Below, piece by piece: positions 56,830-64,000 of a stretch of DNA of 64,000 nucleotides. Position 1 is the stretch's first letter; each line of letters opens with the position of its first letter. The stretch is taken from the NCBI RefSeq assembly GCF_017084525.1, contig NZ_CP070950.1, positions 2,976,001 to 3,040,000 of the forward strand, given 5' to 3'. Below the pieces are notes generated by a model that saw only the letters and a list, made by a program, of their open reading frames with translations, was not told where the DNA came from and did no database searches. The DNA comes from Conexibacter sp. SYSU D00693. GTDB lineage: Bacteria > Actinomycetota > Thermoleophilia > Solirubrobacterales > Solirubrobacteraceae. Made by a program: the position numbers and the translations under genes.

Positions 56830-57556
56830 CCACGCCCATCAGCCACGGGTCGTCCTCGGAGGTCTCGAAGCGCACCTTCATGTGCGTGCGCATCGAGGCG
56901 ATCGCCTGCTCCTTCTTGACGCCGATGACGCCGCCGCGCGGGCCGGTCATCCCCACGTCGGTGCAGTAGGCGGTGCCGCCGGGCAGGACGCGCGCGTCCG
57001 CCGTGGGCACGTGGGTGTGCGTCCCGACGACCGCGGTGACACGGCCGTCGAGGTGCCAGCCCAGCGCGACCTTCTCGCTGGTGGCCTCGGCGTGGACGTC
57101 GACGAGGACGTGGTCGGCCTCGCGCTCGAGCTTGGCCACGGAGGTGTCGGCCTCGCTGAACATGTGACGGCCCGACTGCAGGAAGACGTTGCCCTGGAGG
57201 TTGAGGACGCCCAGCCTGACGCCGTTGCGCTCCACCACCACGCTGCCGCGGCCCGGCTGCGCGGCGAGGAAGTTCGCCGGGCGGACGATGGGCTTGTCGG
57301 AGTCGAGGTAGGGCCCGATCTCCTTGCGCTGGTAGGTGTGGTTGCCCAGCGTGATGACGTCGACGCCGTTGGCCAGGAGGTCGTCGGCGAGCTTGGGCGT
57401 GATCCCCAGCCCGCCGGCGATGTTCTCGCCGTTGACGACGACGAAGTCCGGCGCGTGGCGCTCGCGCAGCTGCGGCAGGAGGCCGAGCAGCGTGCGCCGG
57501 CCCACGCTGCCGACGACGTCGCCGACGAACAGGATCGTGGCCTCGTGCCCCGCCAT
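56735..57556 (-). CDS. ymdB: YmdB/TIGR00282-type metallophosphoesterase
   Basis: The 273-residue calcineurin-like enzyme: ATILFVGDVVGSVGRRTLLG, FVVVNGENIAGGLGITPKLA, DVITLGNHTYQRKEI, VDVHAEATSEKVALGW and VGTHTHVPTADARVLP give the di-metal His/Asp/Asn ligands. Homologues hydrolyse 2',3'-cyclic nucleotides and affect biofilm and motility in Bacillus. ATG at 57556, with CAGACT 7 bases upstream. Its C-terminal 31 codons overlap the GT87-like gene on the other strand. Confidence 0.92.
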   Translation of the reverse strand: MAGHEATILFVGDVVGSVGRRTLLGLLPQLRERHAPDFVVVNGENIAGGLGITPKLADDLLANGVDVITLGNHTYQRKEIGPYLDSDKPIVRPANFLAAQPGRGSVVVERNGVRLGVLNLQGNVFLQSGRHMFSEADTSVAKLEREADHVLVDVHAEATSEKVALGWHLDGRVTAVVGTHTHVPTADARVLPGGTAYCTDVGMTGPRGGVIGVKKEQAIASMRTHMKVRFETSEDDPWLMGVVIRAAAEPRRATAIEQVLEPWRPGPRAAAGS

Positions 57557-57563
57557 GGGGTGG

Positions 57564-57569
57564 AGTCTG
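57564..57569 (-). promoter_or_regulatory. -10 element (CAGACT) for ymdB
   Basis: Minus-strand CAGACT ends 7 bases before the ymdB ATG; back to back with the TAGAGT of the ABC gene. Confidence 0.35.
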
Positions 57570-57586
57570 ACGCGGCGGGGGCCGAC

Positions 57587-57592
57587 TAGAGT
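57587..57592 (+). promoter_or_regulatory. -10 element (TAGAGT) for the ABC transporter operon
   Basis: TAGAGT ends 7 bases before the GTG at 57600; leaderless spacing. Confidence 0.4.
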
Positions 57593-57599
57593 CGCGGGG

Positions 57600-58283
57600 G
57601 TGATCGGCGCCGCGTCGCTGACGAAGCGCTTCGGCGACCGGGTGGCCCTGCGCGACGTGTCCTTCGGCGTGCAGGCGGGCGAGGTCGTCGCGGTCATCGG
57701 CCCCAACGGCGCGGGCAAGACGACCCTCCTCGGGCTGCTCGGCGGGACGCTGCAGCCCAGCGACGGTGCGGTCCAGCCGCGGCCGGCGAGCATCGGGTGG
57801 GTCCCGCAGCAGCCGGCGGTCTACTCCAAGCTCAGCGTGCGCGAGAACCTCGAGCTGTTCGCGCACCTCGAGGGCGTCGGCGACCCGCGCGCGGCGGTCG
57901 AGCGCATGCTCGGGCAGACCGGGCTGGCCGACCGCGCGGGCGACGAGCTCGGCCGGCTGTCGGGCGGCGGCCAGCAGCGGGTGAACATCGCCGTCGGCCT
58001 GCTCGCGGACCCCGACGTCCTGCTGCTCGACGAGCCCAGCTCCTCGCTGGACCCCCTCCAGCGCGAGCGCCTGTGGGAGTTCCTCGGCGCGATGGACACG
58101 ACGATCCTCTTCACGACCCACGACGTCGCCGAGGCCGAGCGCCACGCCGACCGCGTCCTCGTCCTGGCCGACGGCGAGCTGGTCTTCACCGGATCGCCCG
58201 CCGAGCTGCACGGCGCCGTCGGCGATGAGGCGAAGGGCTTCGAGGCCGCGTTCGTGCGCTTCCTGCGGGAGCGCGGGCACTAG
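57600..58283 (+). CDS. ABC transporter ATP-binding protein
   Basis: The 227-residue ATPase has Walker A GPNGAGKTTLLGLLGG (about residues 36-51), Q-loop VPQQPAVYSKLSVRENL, signature LSGGGQQRVNIAVGLLADPD (about 122-141), Walker B LLLDEPSSSLDP and H-loop FTTHD. It is of the ABC-2 exporter type and pairs with the next gene, whose GTG overlaps its TAG by one base. Substrate unknown. Confidence 0.93.
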   Translation: MIGAASLTKRFGDRVALRDVSFGVQAGEVVAVIGPNGAGKTTLLGLLGGTLQPSDGAVQPRPASIGWVPQQPAVYSKLSVRENLELFAHLEGVGDPRAAVERMLGQTGLADRAGDELGRLSGGGQQRVNIAVGLLADPDVLLLDEPSSSLDPLQRERLWEFLGAMDTTILFTTHDVAEAERHADRVLVLADGELVFTGSPAELHGAVGDEAKGFEAAFVRFLRERGH

Positions 58284-59641
58284 TGCGCTGGCTCCTGCTC
58301 AAGGACCTGCGGATCCTGCGGCGCTCGCCCCTGCTCGTCGGCCTGCTCGTGGTCTACGCCGTGGGCGTCGGCCTCGCGGTCGCCGTGGCGCTGAAGGACA
58401 CGCCCGACAAGCCGCGCGTGGCGTTCGTCAACGAGGTCCCCGAGGGCGAGGGGGAGTTCTCGGTGGGCGGGCAGACCTTCGACGCCACCTCCTACGCCGG
58501 CCGGCTCTTCACGGCGGTCGAGCCGGTGCGCGTGACGACGCGCGAGGAGGCGCTGCGGATGGTCCGCGACGGCGAGGTGCTCGGCGCGCTCATCGTCCCC
58601 GAGGACGTCGTCGACCGCCTGCAGGCGACCGTGAACCTCGCGGGCGCGGGCCAGCGGCCGACGCTCGAGGTCCTCTACAACGCCGAGGACCCGCTGAAGA
58701 CGCAGGAGGTCCAGTCGCGCATCGAGTCCCAGCTCGCGCAGGCCAACAAGGCGATCGCCGACCAGCTGGCCAAGCTCGCCGGGCGCTACCTCGACATCCT
58801 CCTGCGCGGCGGCGACTTCCGGCTGCTGGGCCGCAGCTTCCAGGTCCTCGGCCTGCAGAACACCGAGCGCATCCTGCGTGCCGTCTCGTCCCAGCTGCCC
58901 GCGGGCGACCGCCGCCAGGCGGCGCTCGACCGGGTCGCGACGTTCGCGCGCCTCGCCGTGCAGAACCTCGACGTCGCGGGCCCGGTGCTGCAGACCGTCG
59001 GCTCGCCGCTGGCGGTGAAGCAGACCATCGTCGAGGGCGCCGACACGCCGCTCGAGGACTTCTTCGTGGCGATCGCGATCACCGTCTCGCTCATGTTCGT
59101 GGCGGTGCTGCTCGGCGCGGGCATGCTCGCCCTCGAGCGCGAGGAGCACGCCTTCGCGCGGCTCGTGCGGGGGCTGACGACCCGGACGACGCTCCTCGCG
59201 GAGAAGGTCGTCCTGGCCGCGCTGTGCTCGGGCCTGGCGACGCTGCTGCTCACCGTCGTCGTCGCGGCGGTCTACGACCTGGACTGGGGACGGGCGCCGC
59301 TGTGGGTCGCGGTCATCGCCGCCGGCGGCCTGGCCTTCGGGACCCTCGGGGTCGCCATCGGCGCCCTGGCCCGTGACGTGCGGGCGGCGTCGCTGCTGGC
59401 GTTCCTGCTCGCGCTGCCGATCGCGTTCCTCGCGCTCATCCCGTCCGGCGCGGTGTCGGCCTCGCTCTTCGACGTCGTCTCGGTGGTCAACGCGCTCTTC
59501 CCGTTCGACCCCGCGCTCGACGCCGCCAACGCCGCGCTCACCGGCGCCGACCCCGGCGTGCCGGGGCCGCTGGCCCACCTGGCGGCGCTCGTGGCGGGTC
59601 ACGGGGTGCTGGCCCGGGTGGCACTCCGCCGGTTCTCCTGA
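58283..59641 (+). CDS. ABC-2 type transporter permease
   Basis: The 452-residue permease: first membrane helix at about 17-36 (LLVGLLVVYAVGVGLAVAVA), a large outer domain (40-255) with VAFVNEVPEGEG and DGEVLGALIVPEDVVDRL, then five to six helices from residue 260 to the end. This is the ABC-2/YhgE-like layout where one permease carries a long extracytoplasmic loop. It probably exports a lipid, peptide or drug with the ATPase at 57600. Confidence 0.88.
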   Translation: MRWLLLKDLRILRRSPLLVGLLVVYAVGVGLAVAVALKDTPDKPRVAFVNEVPEGEGEFSVGGQTFDATSYAGRLFTAVEPVRVTTREEALRMVRDGEVLGALIVPEDVVDRLQATVNLAGAGQRPTLEVLYNAEDPLKTQEVQSRIESQLAQANKAIADQLAKLAGRYLDILLRGGDFRLLGRSFQVLGLQNTERILRAVSSQLPAGDRRQAALDRVATFARLAVQNLDVAGPVLQTVGSPLAVKQTIVEGADTPLEDFFVAIAITVSLMFVAVLLGAGMLALEREEHAFARLVRGLTTRTTLLAEKVVLAALCSGLATLLLTVVVAAVYDLDWGRAPLWVAVIAAGGLAFGTLGVAIGALARDVRAASLLAFLLALPIAFLALIPSGAVSASLFDVVSVVNALFPFDPALDAANAALTGADPGVPGPLAHLAALVAGHGVLARVALRRFS

Positions 59642-59657
59642 CAGGGTTGCCGCGGCG

Positions 59658-60242
59658 ATGGTGCGGCGGGTCAGGCTCGACGGCGGGGCGACGGCGATCC
59701 GCCCCTTGGCGCTCTCGGACCTCGACGAGATGACCGCGCTGGTCGCCCGCAACCGCGAGCACCTCGCCCCGTGGGACCCGATCCGCCCCGAGCGGTGGTG
59801 GACACGCGAGGGCCAGGCCGACCAGCTGCGCCGCGACGTCGCGGCGTGGGACGCGGGCGTGGGCTTCGCCTTCGCGGTCCTCGACCGCGAGGAGGGCGAC
59901 CGCATCGTCGGCCGCCAGGCGCTGGCCAACGTCGTGCGCGGGCCGTGGCGCAACGCGACGCTCGGGTGGTGGACGTCGGTCGACGCGACGGGCAAGGGCC
60001 ACGCCACGAGCGCGGCGCGGCTCGTCCTGCGCTTCGCCTTCGAGGTCGCCGGCCTGCACCGCGTTCAGCCCGCCGTCATCCCCCGCAACGCGCGGTCGAT
60101 CCGGGTGGCCGAGAAGGCGGGCTTCCGGCGCGAGGGCCGCGCGCTGCGCTACCTCGAGATCGCCGGCGCGTGGGAGGACCACGACATCTTCGCCATGACC
60201 GCCGAGGAGTGGCCGGGACCGCTCGAGGGCCCGCCCTCGTAG
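59658..60242 (+). CDS. GNAT acetyltransferase (RimJ/RimL type)
   Basis: The 194-residue N-acetyltransferase matches the ribosomal-protein-serine acetyltransferase branch: IRPLALSDLDEMTALVARNR, EHLAPWDP, ATLGWWTSVDATGKGHATSA for acetyl-CoA binding, HRVQPAVIPRNARSIRVAEK and AGFRREG. The substrate is probably an N-terminal amine or small amine. ATG at 59658; it stands between the permease and the ECF sigma gene. Confidence 0.88.
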   Translation: MVRRVRLDGGATAIRPLALSDLDEMTALVARNREHLAPWDPIRPERWWTREGQADQLRRDVAAWDAGVGFAFAVLDREEGDRIVGRQALANVVRGPWRNATLGWWTSVDATGKGHATSAARLVLRFAFEVAGLHRVQPAVIPRNARSIRVAEKAGFRREGRALRYLEIAGAWEDHDIFAMTAEEWPGPLEGPPS

Positions 60243-60249
60243 TGGGGGT

Positions 60250-60828
60250 GTGCCGCCGACCGCCGTCGCCGCCGCCGGACCGCGCCTCGCGCGCACCGCG
60301 GCCGCGGCGCGGCTGAGCCCGCGCGCCGAACGGGCGGCCGTCCGCCGGGCGCTGCGCGGCGACGAGGCGGCGCTCGACGTCCTGTTCCGCGCGCACTGGC
60401 CCGCCGCCTACCGCGCGGCCTGGCTCGTCGTCCGCGATCCCCACGCCGCGGAGGACATCGCGCAGGAGGCGTTCGTCGCGGCGGTCCGCGCGCTCGAGCG
60501 CTTCGACCGCCGGAGGCCCTTCGGGCCGTGGCTGCGCACGATCGTGGCGCGGCGGGCGATCGACGCCCAGCGCTCGCGCGCCCTGCGCCGCGAGGTCGGC
60601 GACGCCCCACTCGAGGCGCTGCCAGCGCCCGAGGACGGACCGCCCGACGACGCGCTGCTCGCCGCCGTCGCCGCCCTGCCCGACGACCAGCGCACGGTCG
60701 TCGCGCTGCGCCACCTGCTCGAGCTGACCCCGACCGAGATCGGCGAGCTGCTCGGCGTGCCGCGCGGCACGGTGAACTCGCGGCTGCGCCGCGCGCTCGA
60801 CGCGCTCGCCCAGGAGCTCGCGCGATGA
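60250..60828 (+). CDS. ECF-family RNA polymerase sigma factor
   Basis: The 192-residue sigma-70 family protein has only regions 2 and 4. Region 2 (about 35-105): ALDVLFRAHWPAAYRAAWLV, DPHAAEDIAQEAFVAAVRAL and FGPWLRTIVARRAIDAQRSR. Region 4 (about 140-190): LPDDQRTVVALRHLLELTPT and EIGELLGVPRGTVNSRLRRA. The final codons overlap the next gene (ATGA), whose product is membrane-anchored, so that neighbour may be its anti-sigma partner (inference). Confidence 0.93.
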   Translation: MPPTAVAAAGPRLARTAAAARLSPRAERAAVRRALRGDEAALDVLFRAHWPAAYRAAWLVVRDPHAAEDIAQEAFVAAVRALERFDRRRPFGPWLRTIVARRAIDAQRSRALRREVGDAPLEALPAPEDGPPDDALLAAVAALPDDQRTVVALRHLLELTPTEIGELLGVPRGTVNSRLRRALDALAQELAR

Positions 60829-62102
60829 CCGGCCCGGACCTCGACCGGTTGCGCGAGGCGCCGGCGCCGGGCGAGGGCGAGGCGCGCGGGCGCACCCGCG
60901 AGGTCCTCCGCGCCGCCCACCGCGGACGGCCGGCGCCGCCGCGGCGCGTCGGCGTCGCCCGCGTCCTGGCCCCCGCCCTCGCGACGCTCCTCGTCCTCGG
61001 CCTGGTGCTCACGGCGCCGGGCGACGCGGTCGCCGACTGGCTGCGCCAGCGCGTGCGCGAGGTCGTCGGGACCGAGAGGACGACGCCGCGGCCGACCCCG
61101 GCGGCCGGCGTGCCGGGGACGGGCCGGCTGCTCACCGCCTCGTGGCGCGGCTTCGGCGTGCTCGGGCGCGAGGGCCTGGAGGGGGGTGCCATCGGGCCGG
61201 TCGACGCGGCGGCCTGGTCGCCGCGCGGGCGCTTCGTCGTCGTCGTGCGCGGCGCCGCGCTCACGGCCTACGCGCCGCGCGCGCGGCCCGACGCGCGGTG
61301 GACGGTCGTGGCGCCACGGGTGGGGCGCCGGCGCCTGCGGGCCCCGGTGTGGTCGCCCAGCGGCTACCGCATCGCCTACCTCGCGCCGTCGACGAAGCGC
61401 GGCCGGATGGTGCTGCGCGTCGTGGCGGGCGACGGGACCGGCGACCACGCGGTGGCGGCGGCGGGCGTCGCCCGGCCCGCATGGGTCGTCGACCCGCGCG
61501 CGTCGGGCCGCCACCTGGTCGCCTACGCCGACGACCGGCGCCGCGTCGTGCTGCGCGACGCCGACACGATGGTCCCGGTGTGGCGCAGCCGGCCGGTGCC
61601 GGTCGGCCGGCCGTTGCGGATCGTCCCCTCGGCCGACGGGCGGCTGCTCGCCGCCCAGACGTCGGTGGGCACGACGCTCGTCGACGCCCGCAGCGGGGGG
61701 CTGCACGGCCACCTCGGGCCGTTCGCGCGCCGGACGCGCGAGGAGGGCCTTGCCGCCCGGCCGGGCGGTGGGTGGGCGGTCGTCCGCCGCGTGGCCGGCA
61801 CGGCGGAGCGGCGGGTCGTCCGGGTGGACCGCCGCGGACGCTCGCGCCTGCTCGTCGCCGTCCCCGGTCCCGTGCGCGGGCTGGCGTGGTCGCCCGACGG
61901 CCGCTGGCTCGCGGTCGGCAGCGTGCGCGCCGACGCGCTGCTCTTCCTCCGTCCGGGCCCGGAGGGCCTGGCCGCCGCCCGGTCGCTCGACGGCGCCGCC
62001 GACCGCTACGGCGGCGGGCGGATGGCGCTCGAGGACCCCGCGCTCCCGGGCACCTCGGCCGGCCCCTTCCCGCGGGTGGAGGGCTGGTGCTGCGCGCGCT
62101 AG
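60825..62102 (+). CDS. Membrane-anchored beta-propeller protein, possible anti-sigma partner
   Basis: A 425-residue protein with a short cytoplasmic N-terminus (1-45), one transmembrane helix at about 46-63 (LAPALATLLVLGLVLTAPGD) and an outer WD40/TolB-like propeller (about 95-410). Repeated blades include AAAWSPRGRFVVVVRG, APVWSPSGYRIAYLAPS and LAWSPDGRWLAVGSV. Translationally coupled to the ECF sigma gene. The N-terminus lacks a recognisable zinc anti-sigma motif, so the regulatory role is a guess from context. Confidence 0.75.
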   Translation: MTGPDLDRLREAPAPGEGEARGRTREVLRAAHRGRPAPPRRVGVARVLAPALATLLVLGLVLTAPGDAVADWLRQRVREVVGTERTTPRPTPAAGVPGTGRLLTASWRGFGVLGREGLEGGAIGPVDAAAWSPRGRFVVVVRGAALTAYAPRARPDARWTVVAPRVGRRRLRAPVWSPSGYRIAYLAPSTKRGRMVLRVVAGDGTGDHAVAAAGVARPAWVVDPRASGRHLVAYADDRRRVVLRDADTMVPVWRSRPVPVGRPLRIVPSADGRLLAAQTSVGTTLVDARSGGLHGHLGPFARRTREEGLAARPGGGWAVVRRVAGTAERRVVRVDRRGRSRLLVAVPGPVRGLAWSPDGRWLAVGSVRADALLFLRPGPEGLAAARSLDGAADRYGGGRMALEDPALPGTSAGPFPRVEGWCCAR

Positions 62103-62767
62103 CCGGCGCGCTGGTCGCGGCGACCGCCCTCGCCGCCTGCGGGGAGGACGCGCCGCCGGCCACCGTCGCGCCGTCCGCGCCGGAGGTCGCGCCCGCGACC
62201 GCGCCGGCGACCCCGGCGCTGCGGGCCGCCTGTCGCGAGGGCGCCGCGACGGTCCGCGAGCCCGTGCGGTGCCCGCTCGTGGTGCCGGCCACCGGCGCGG
62301 GCTACCGGCGGCCGCGGATGTTCGACCTCGACGGCTGCACGTACCTGCTCGACCTCGAGGCCCGCGGCGTGCGGGCCCGCAACGCCCCGTTCCACGTCCT
62401 GCTCGGCGGCCGCTGCCGGCCGTTCGACCTGCGCACGCGCCACGGCCGCTGGCCGGTCGCGTCCGTCCGCGACGACCTGCGCGTCGTCGGCCGCGCGCCG
62501 CAACGCCCAGGCGGGGGCGGAGGCCAGCAGGTGCCGCTCACCGTCCTCGGTCGCCCGCGCGTCCTGGGCCGGCCGGCGCTGCTCGTGCGCGCGGCGCCGT
62601 ACCCGGCCGGTGGGATGCACGGCGGCCATGTCCTGCTGGTGCACAACGTCGATGGCGCGGGCTACGTCGTCAGCGCCCACACCCTGCCCGAGGGCCGCAC
62701 GCCGGCGACGCCCCAGCTCGTCGCGACGCTCGTCGACGTCGCCGAGCGCTCCCGGCCGCTCGACTAG
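62087..62767 (+). CDS. Putative lipoprotein of the ECF operon
   Basis: A 226-residue product with lipoprotein signal LRALAGALVAATALAACGED, lipobox Cys at about residue 19. A Pro/Ala-rich linker is followed by a compact domain (about 55-226) with MFDLDGCTYLLDLEARG, FHVLLGGRCRPFDLRTRHGR and GGMHGGHVLLVHNVDGAGYV. No known family. GTG start 16 bp inside the propeller gene, so it belongs to the same sigma-linked operon and may be the surface sensor. Confidence 0.7.
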   Translation: MLRALAGALVAATALAACGEDAPPATVAPSAPEVAPATAPATPALRAACREGAATVREPVRCPLVVPATGAGYRRPRMFDLDGCTYLLDLEARGVRARNAPFHVLLGGRCRPFDLRTRHGRWPVASVRDDLRVVGRAPQRPGGGGGQQVPLTVLGRPRVLGRPALLVRAAPYPAGGMHGGHVLLVHNVDGAGYVVSAHTLPEGRTPATPQLVATLVDVAERSRPLD

Positions 62768-64000
62768 GGCGCCGCGGGCTTGAGCTTCGGGAAGCGGCCG
62801 GTGTCGCCACCGGCGGTGTAGGGCTCCTGCTGCAGGCACGGCGGCGCGCCCGGGCCGAGGGCCGGCAGGTTCAGCGCGTTGGACGTGTGGCTGCAGTCGA
62901 AGGCCTCGCGCACGCCGCGGTCCTTCTCGCGCGCCTCGTTGCCCGGTGAGGGGTACGGGTTGGCGCGGTTCGTCGCCAGGCGCTCGGGGAAGAGCGCCGT
63001 CGCCTCGTTCCACAGCGGCGTCGTGAGGCGCAGGTAGTGCGCCTCACGGCCCGAGGCGGTGGGGGCGATCGGCTCGGTCGCCGCGGCCACCGACGGCCAC
63101 GAGGCGGTGAACTGGCGGCGGTAGTCGTCGAGGAACGACGCGACCGGGCGCACGTGGCGCGACAGCGGGTCGAGGCGGTCCATCAGCGGGCCGGCGGCGC
63201 GCACGATCGACGTCGCCGCGGGCACGCCCTCCTTCGCGGCGCGGATCGCCGGGCGGATGTCGCGCGAGACCGCGCGCAGGTCGTCGCCCAGCACGGCGCT
63301 GCGCTCGAGCGTGGAGCGCAGCATCCGGCCGACCGGCCGCAGGTCCTCGAGCGGGCCGACGATGTCCTTGGAGAGGGTCTGGGCGCTGGCCGACGAGGCG
63401 CGCAGCGCCGACATGAACGACGGCAGCACCCGGACCGTCGCCCGGAGGTCGTCGGTCTGCGCGGCGGTGGTGCGCAGCACCTCGTCGCCGGCCTGGACGA
63501 GCTCCTGCGTGGCCTCGTCGCGCTCGCCGACCGTCCCGAGGACGGTGCCCGCGTCGCGCACGAGCTGGCGCACCGCGCGGCCCTGGGCGTCCATGGTCGC
63601 GAGGAGGTCGCCGCCGTCCTGGGCGAGGCCCGGCAGGTGGCCGACGGCGTCGTTGAGGTCCTGGCCCCGGCCGTCGAAGGCCTTCTCCCAGCTCTGCAGC
63701 CAGCCCTGGAGGTTGCGCCGTGACGGCGCGTCGAGGGCCTGGAGGACCTCGTCGAGCTCGACGGTCGGCTGCACCTGGCCGCGGGCGAGCGTGCCGCCCT
63801 CGGGCAGCGGCCTGGCCGACTTGTGGCCCGGGGTGAGCTCGATGTACGTCTCGCCGAGCAGCGTCTTCTGGCGCGCGACGACGCGCGTGTCGGACGGCAG
63901 GGGCGCGACGGTGCGCTGGAGCTCGAGCGTCGCCCGCGTGCGGTCGCCGTCGCGGCGGTGCTTGACGACCTTGCCGACGGGGACGCCGCTGATGCGCACG
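62764..64000 (-). CDS. Mce/MlaD family protein, N-terminus beyond the right edge
   Basis: 412 codons are visible. The edge lies inside the MCE domain: VRISGVPVGKVVKHRRDGDR, then TRVVARQKTLLGETYIELTP, both core MCE strands. A long helical region follows (about 90-330 of the visible part). The tail has CSHTSNALNLPALGPGAPPC. Mce proteins form the outer part of lipid or sterol importers in actinobacteria. The real start is perhaps 50 codons further right. It converges on the lipoprotein gene with a 4-bp tail overlap. Confidence 0.88.
   Translation of the reverse strand, partial: VRISGVPVGKVVKHRRDGDRTRATLELQRTVAPLPSDTRVVARQKTLLGETYIELTPGHKSARPLPEGGTLARGQVQPTVELDEVLQALDAPSRRNLQGWLQSWEKAFDGRGQDLNDAVGHLPGLAQDGGDLLATMDAQGRAVRQLVRDAGTVLGTVGERDEATQELVQAGDEVLRTTAAQTDDLRATVRVLPSFMSALRASSASAQTLSKDIVGPLEDLRPVGRMLRSTLERSAVLGDDLRAVSRDIRPAIRAAKEGVPAATSIVRAAGPLMDRLDPLSRHVRPVASFLDDYRRQFTASWPSVAAATEPIAPTASGREAHYLRLTTPLWNEATALFPERLATNRANPYPSPGNEAREKDRGVREAFDCSHTSNALNLPALGPGAPPCLQQEPYTAGGDTGRFPKLKPAAP

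Overview
The window is very GC-rich bacterial DNA with GTG starts, GTGA/ATGA gene overlaps and many start codons lying 6-9 bases behind a -10 hexamer. Eukaryote-like Ser/Thr kinases, an FHA/PP2C/FtsW/PBP/PASTA-kinase operon, a DUF4446 gene, an F420-type oxidoreductase family gene and flagellar genes together suggest a motile actinobacterium of the class Thermoleophilia, probably Solirubrobacterales. That placement is inferred from gene content, not from a marker search.

Layout. (a) 1-9.6 kb is a flagellar block: sigma-28 (fliA), an FlhB C-terminal-fragment gene, a FliK-like gene, flgF, flgG, a FlgJ-like rod protein, a FlgN-like chaperone, flgK, flgL, fliW, csrA and flagellin. Four sites fitting TCAA/TGAA-N15-GCCGAC tie a gene cut by the left edge, the fliK-like/flhB-like pair, flgF and flgG to this sigma factor. 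(b) 9.6-13.5 kb: a membrane Ser/Thr kinase overlapping a LigD-type polymerase gene, then an MFS exporter. (c) 13.5-23.4 kb, minus strand: the cell-division signalling operon fhaA-fhaB-pstP-rodA/ftsW-pbpA-pknB-ddl, preceded by a polytopic kinase. (d) 23.5-27.7 kb: a CARDB-like membrane protein, DUF4446, pheA, an HNH nuclease and an LLM-class oxidoreductase. (e) 27.8-42.5 kb is the chromosomal origin region. gyrA-gyrB-DUF721-recF-dnaN-dnaA run left, and rpmH-rnpA-yidD-yidC-khpB-rsmG-parA-parB run right, with two parS sites between khpB and rsmG and a tRNA-Ile(GAT) after parB.

(f) 42.5-48.0 kb is an accessory island beside the tRNA. It holds a secreted 1538-residue protein with a leader, an N-terminal scaffold, three copies of a ~273-residue repeat and a C-terminal domain of polymorphic-toxin type. 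The protein overlaps a small lipoprotein gene that could be its immunity partner. Base composition drops toward the toxin tip and the lipoprotein. (g) 48-64 kb: a PNPOx-fold protein, a bifunctional-nuclease-family protein, a second D-Ala-D-Ala ligase with an aminotransferase, a phosphodiesterase/GtrA/GT-C envelope-glycan cluster, a YmdB phosphoesterase, an ABC exporter pair, a GNAT acetyltransferase, an ECF sigma factor with membrane and lipoprotein partners, and the start-truncated end of an Mce-family gene.

The strongest leads are the toxin/lipoprotein island, the strict sigma-28 promoter architecture with near-leaderless starts, a tiny gene next to gyrA with an almost perfect anti-16S Shine-Dalgarno, and palindromic mini-repeats, one of which appears inserted in frame in the PASTA kinase.
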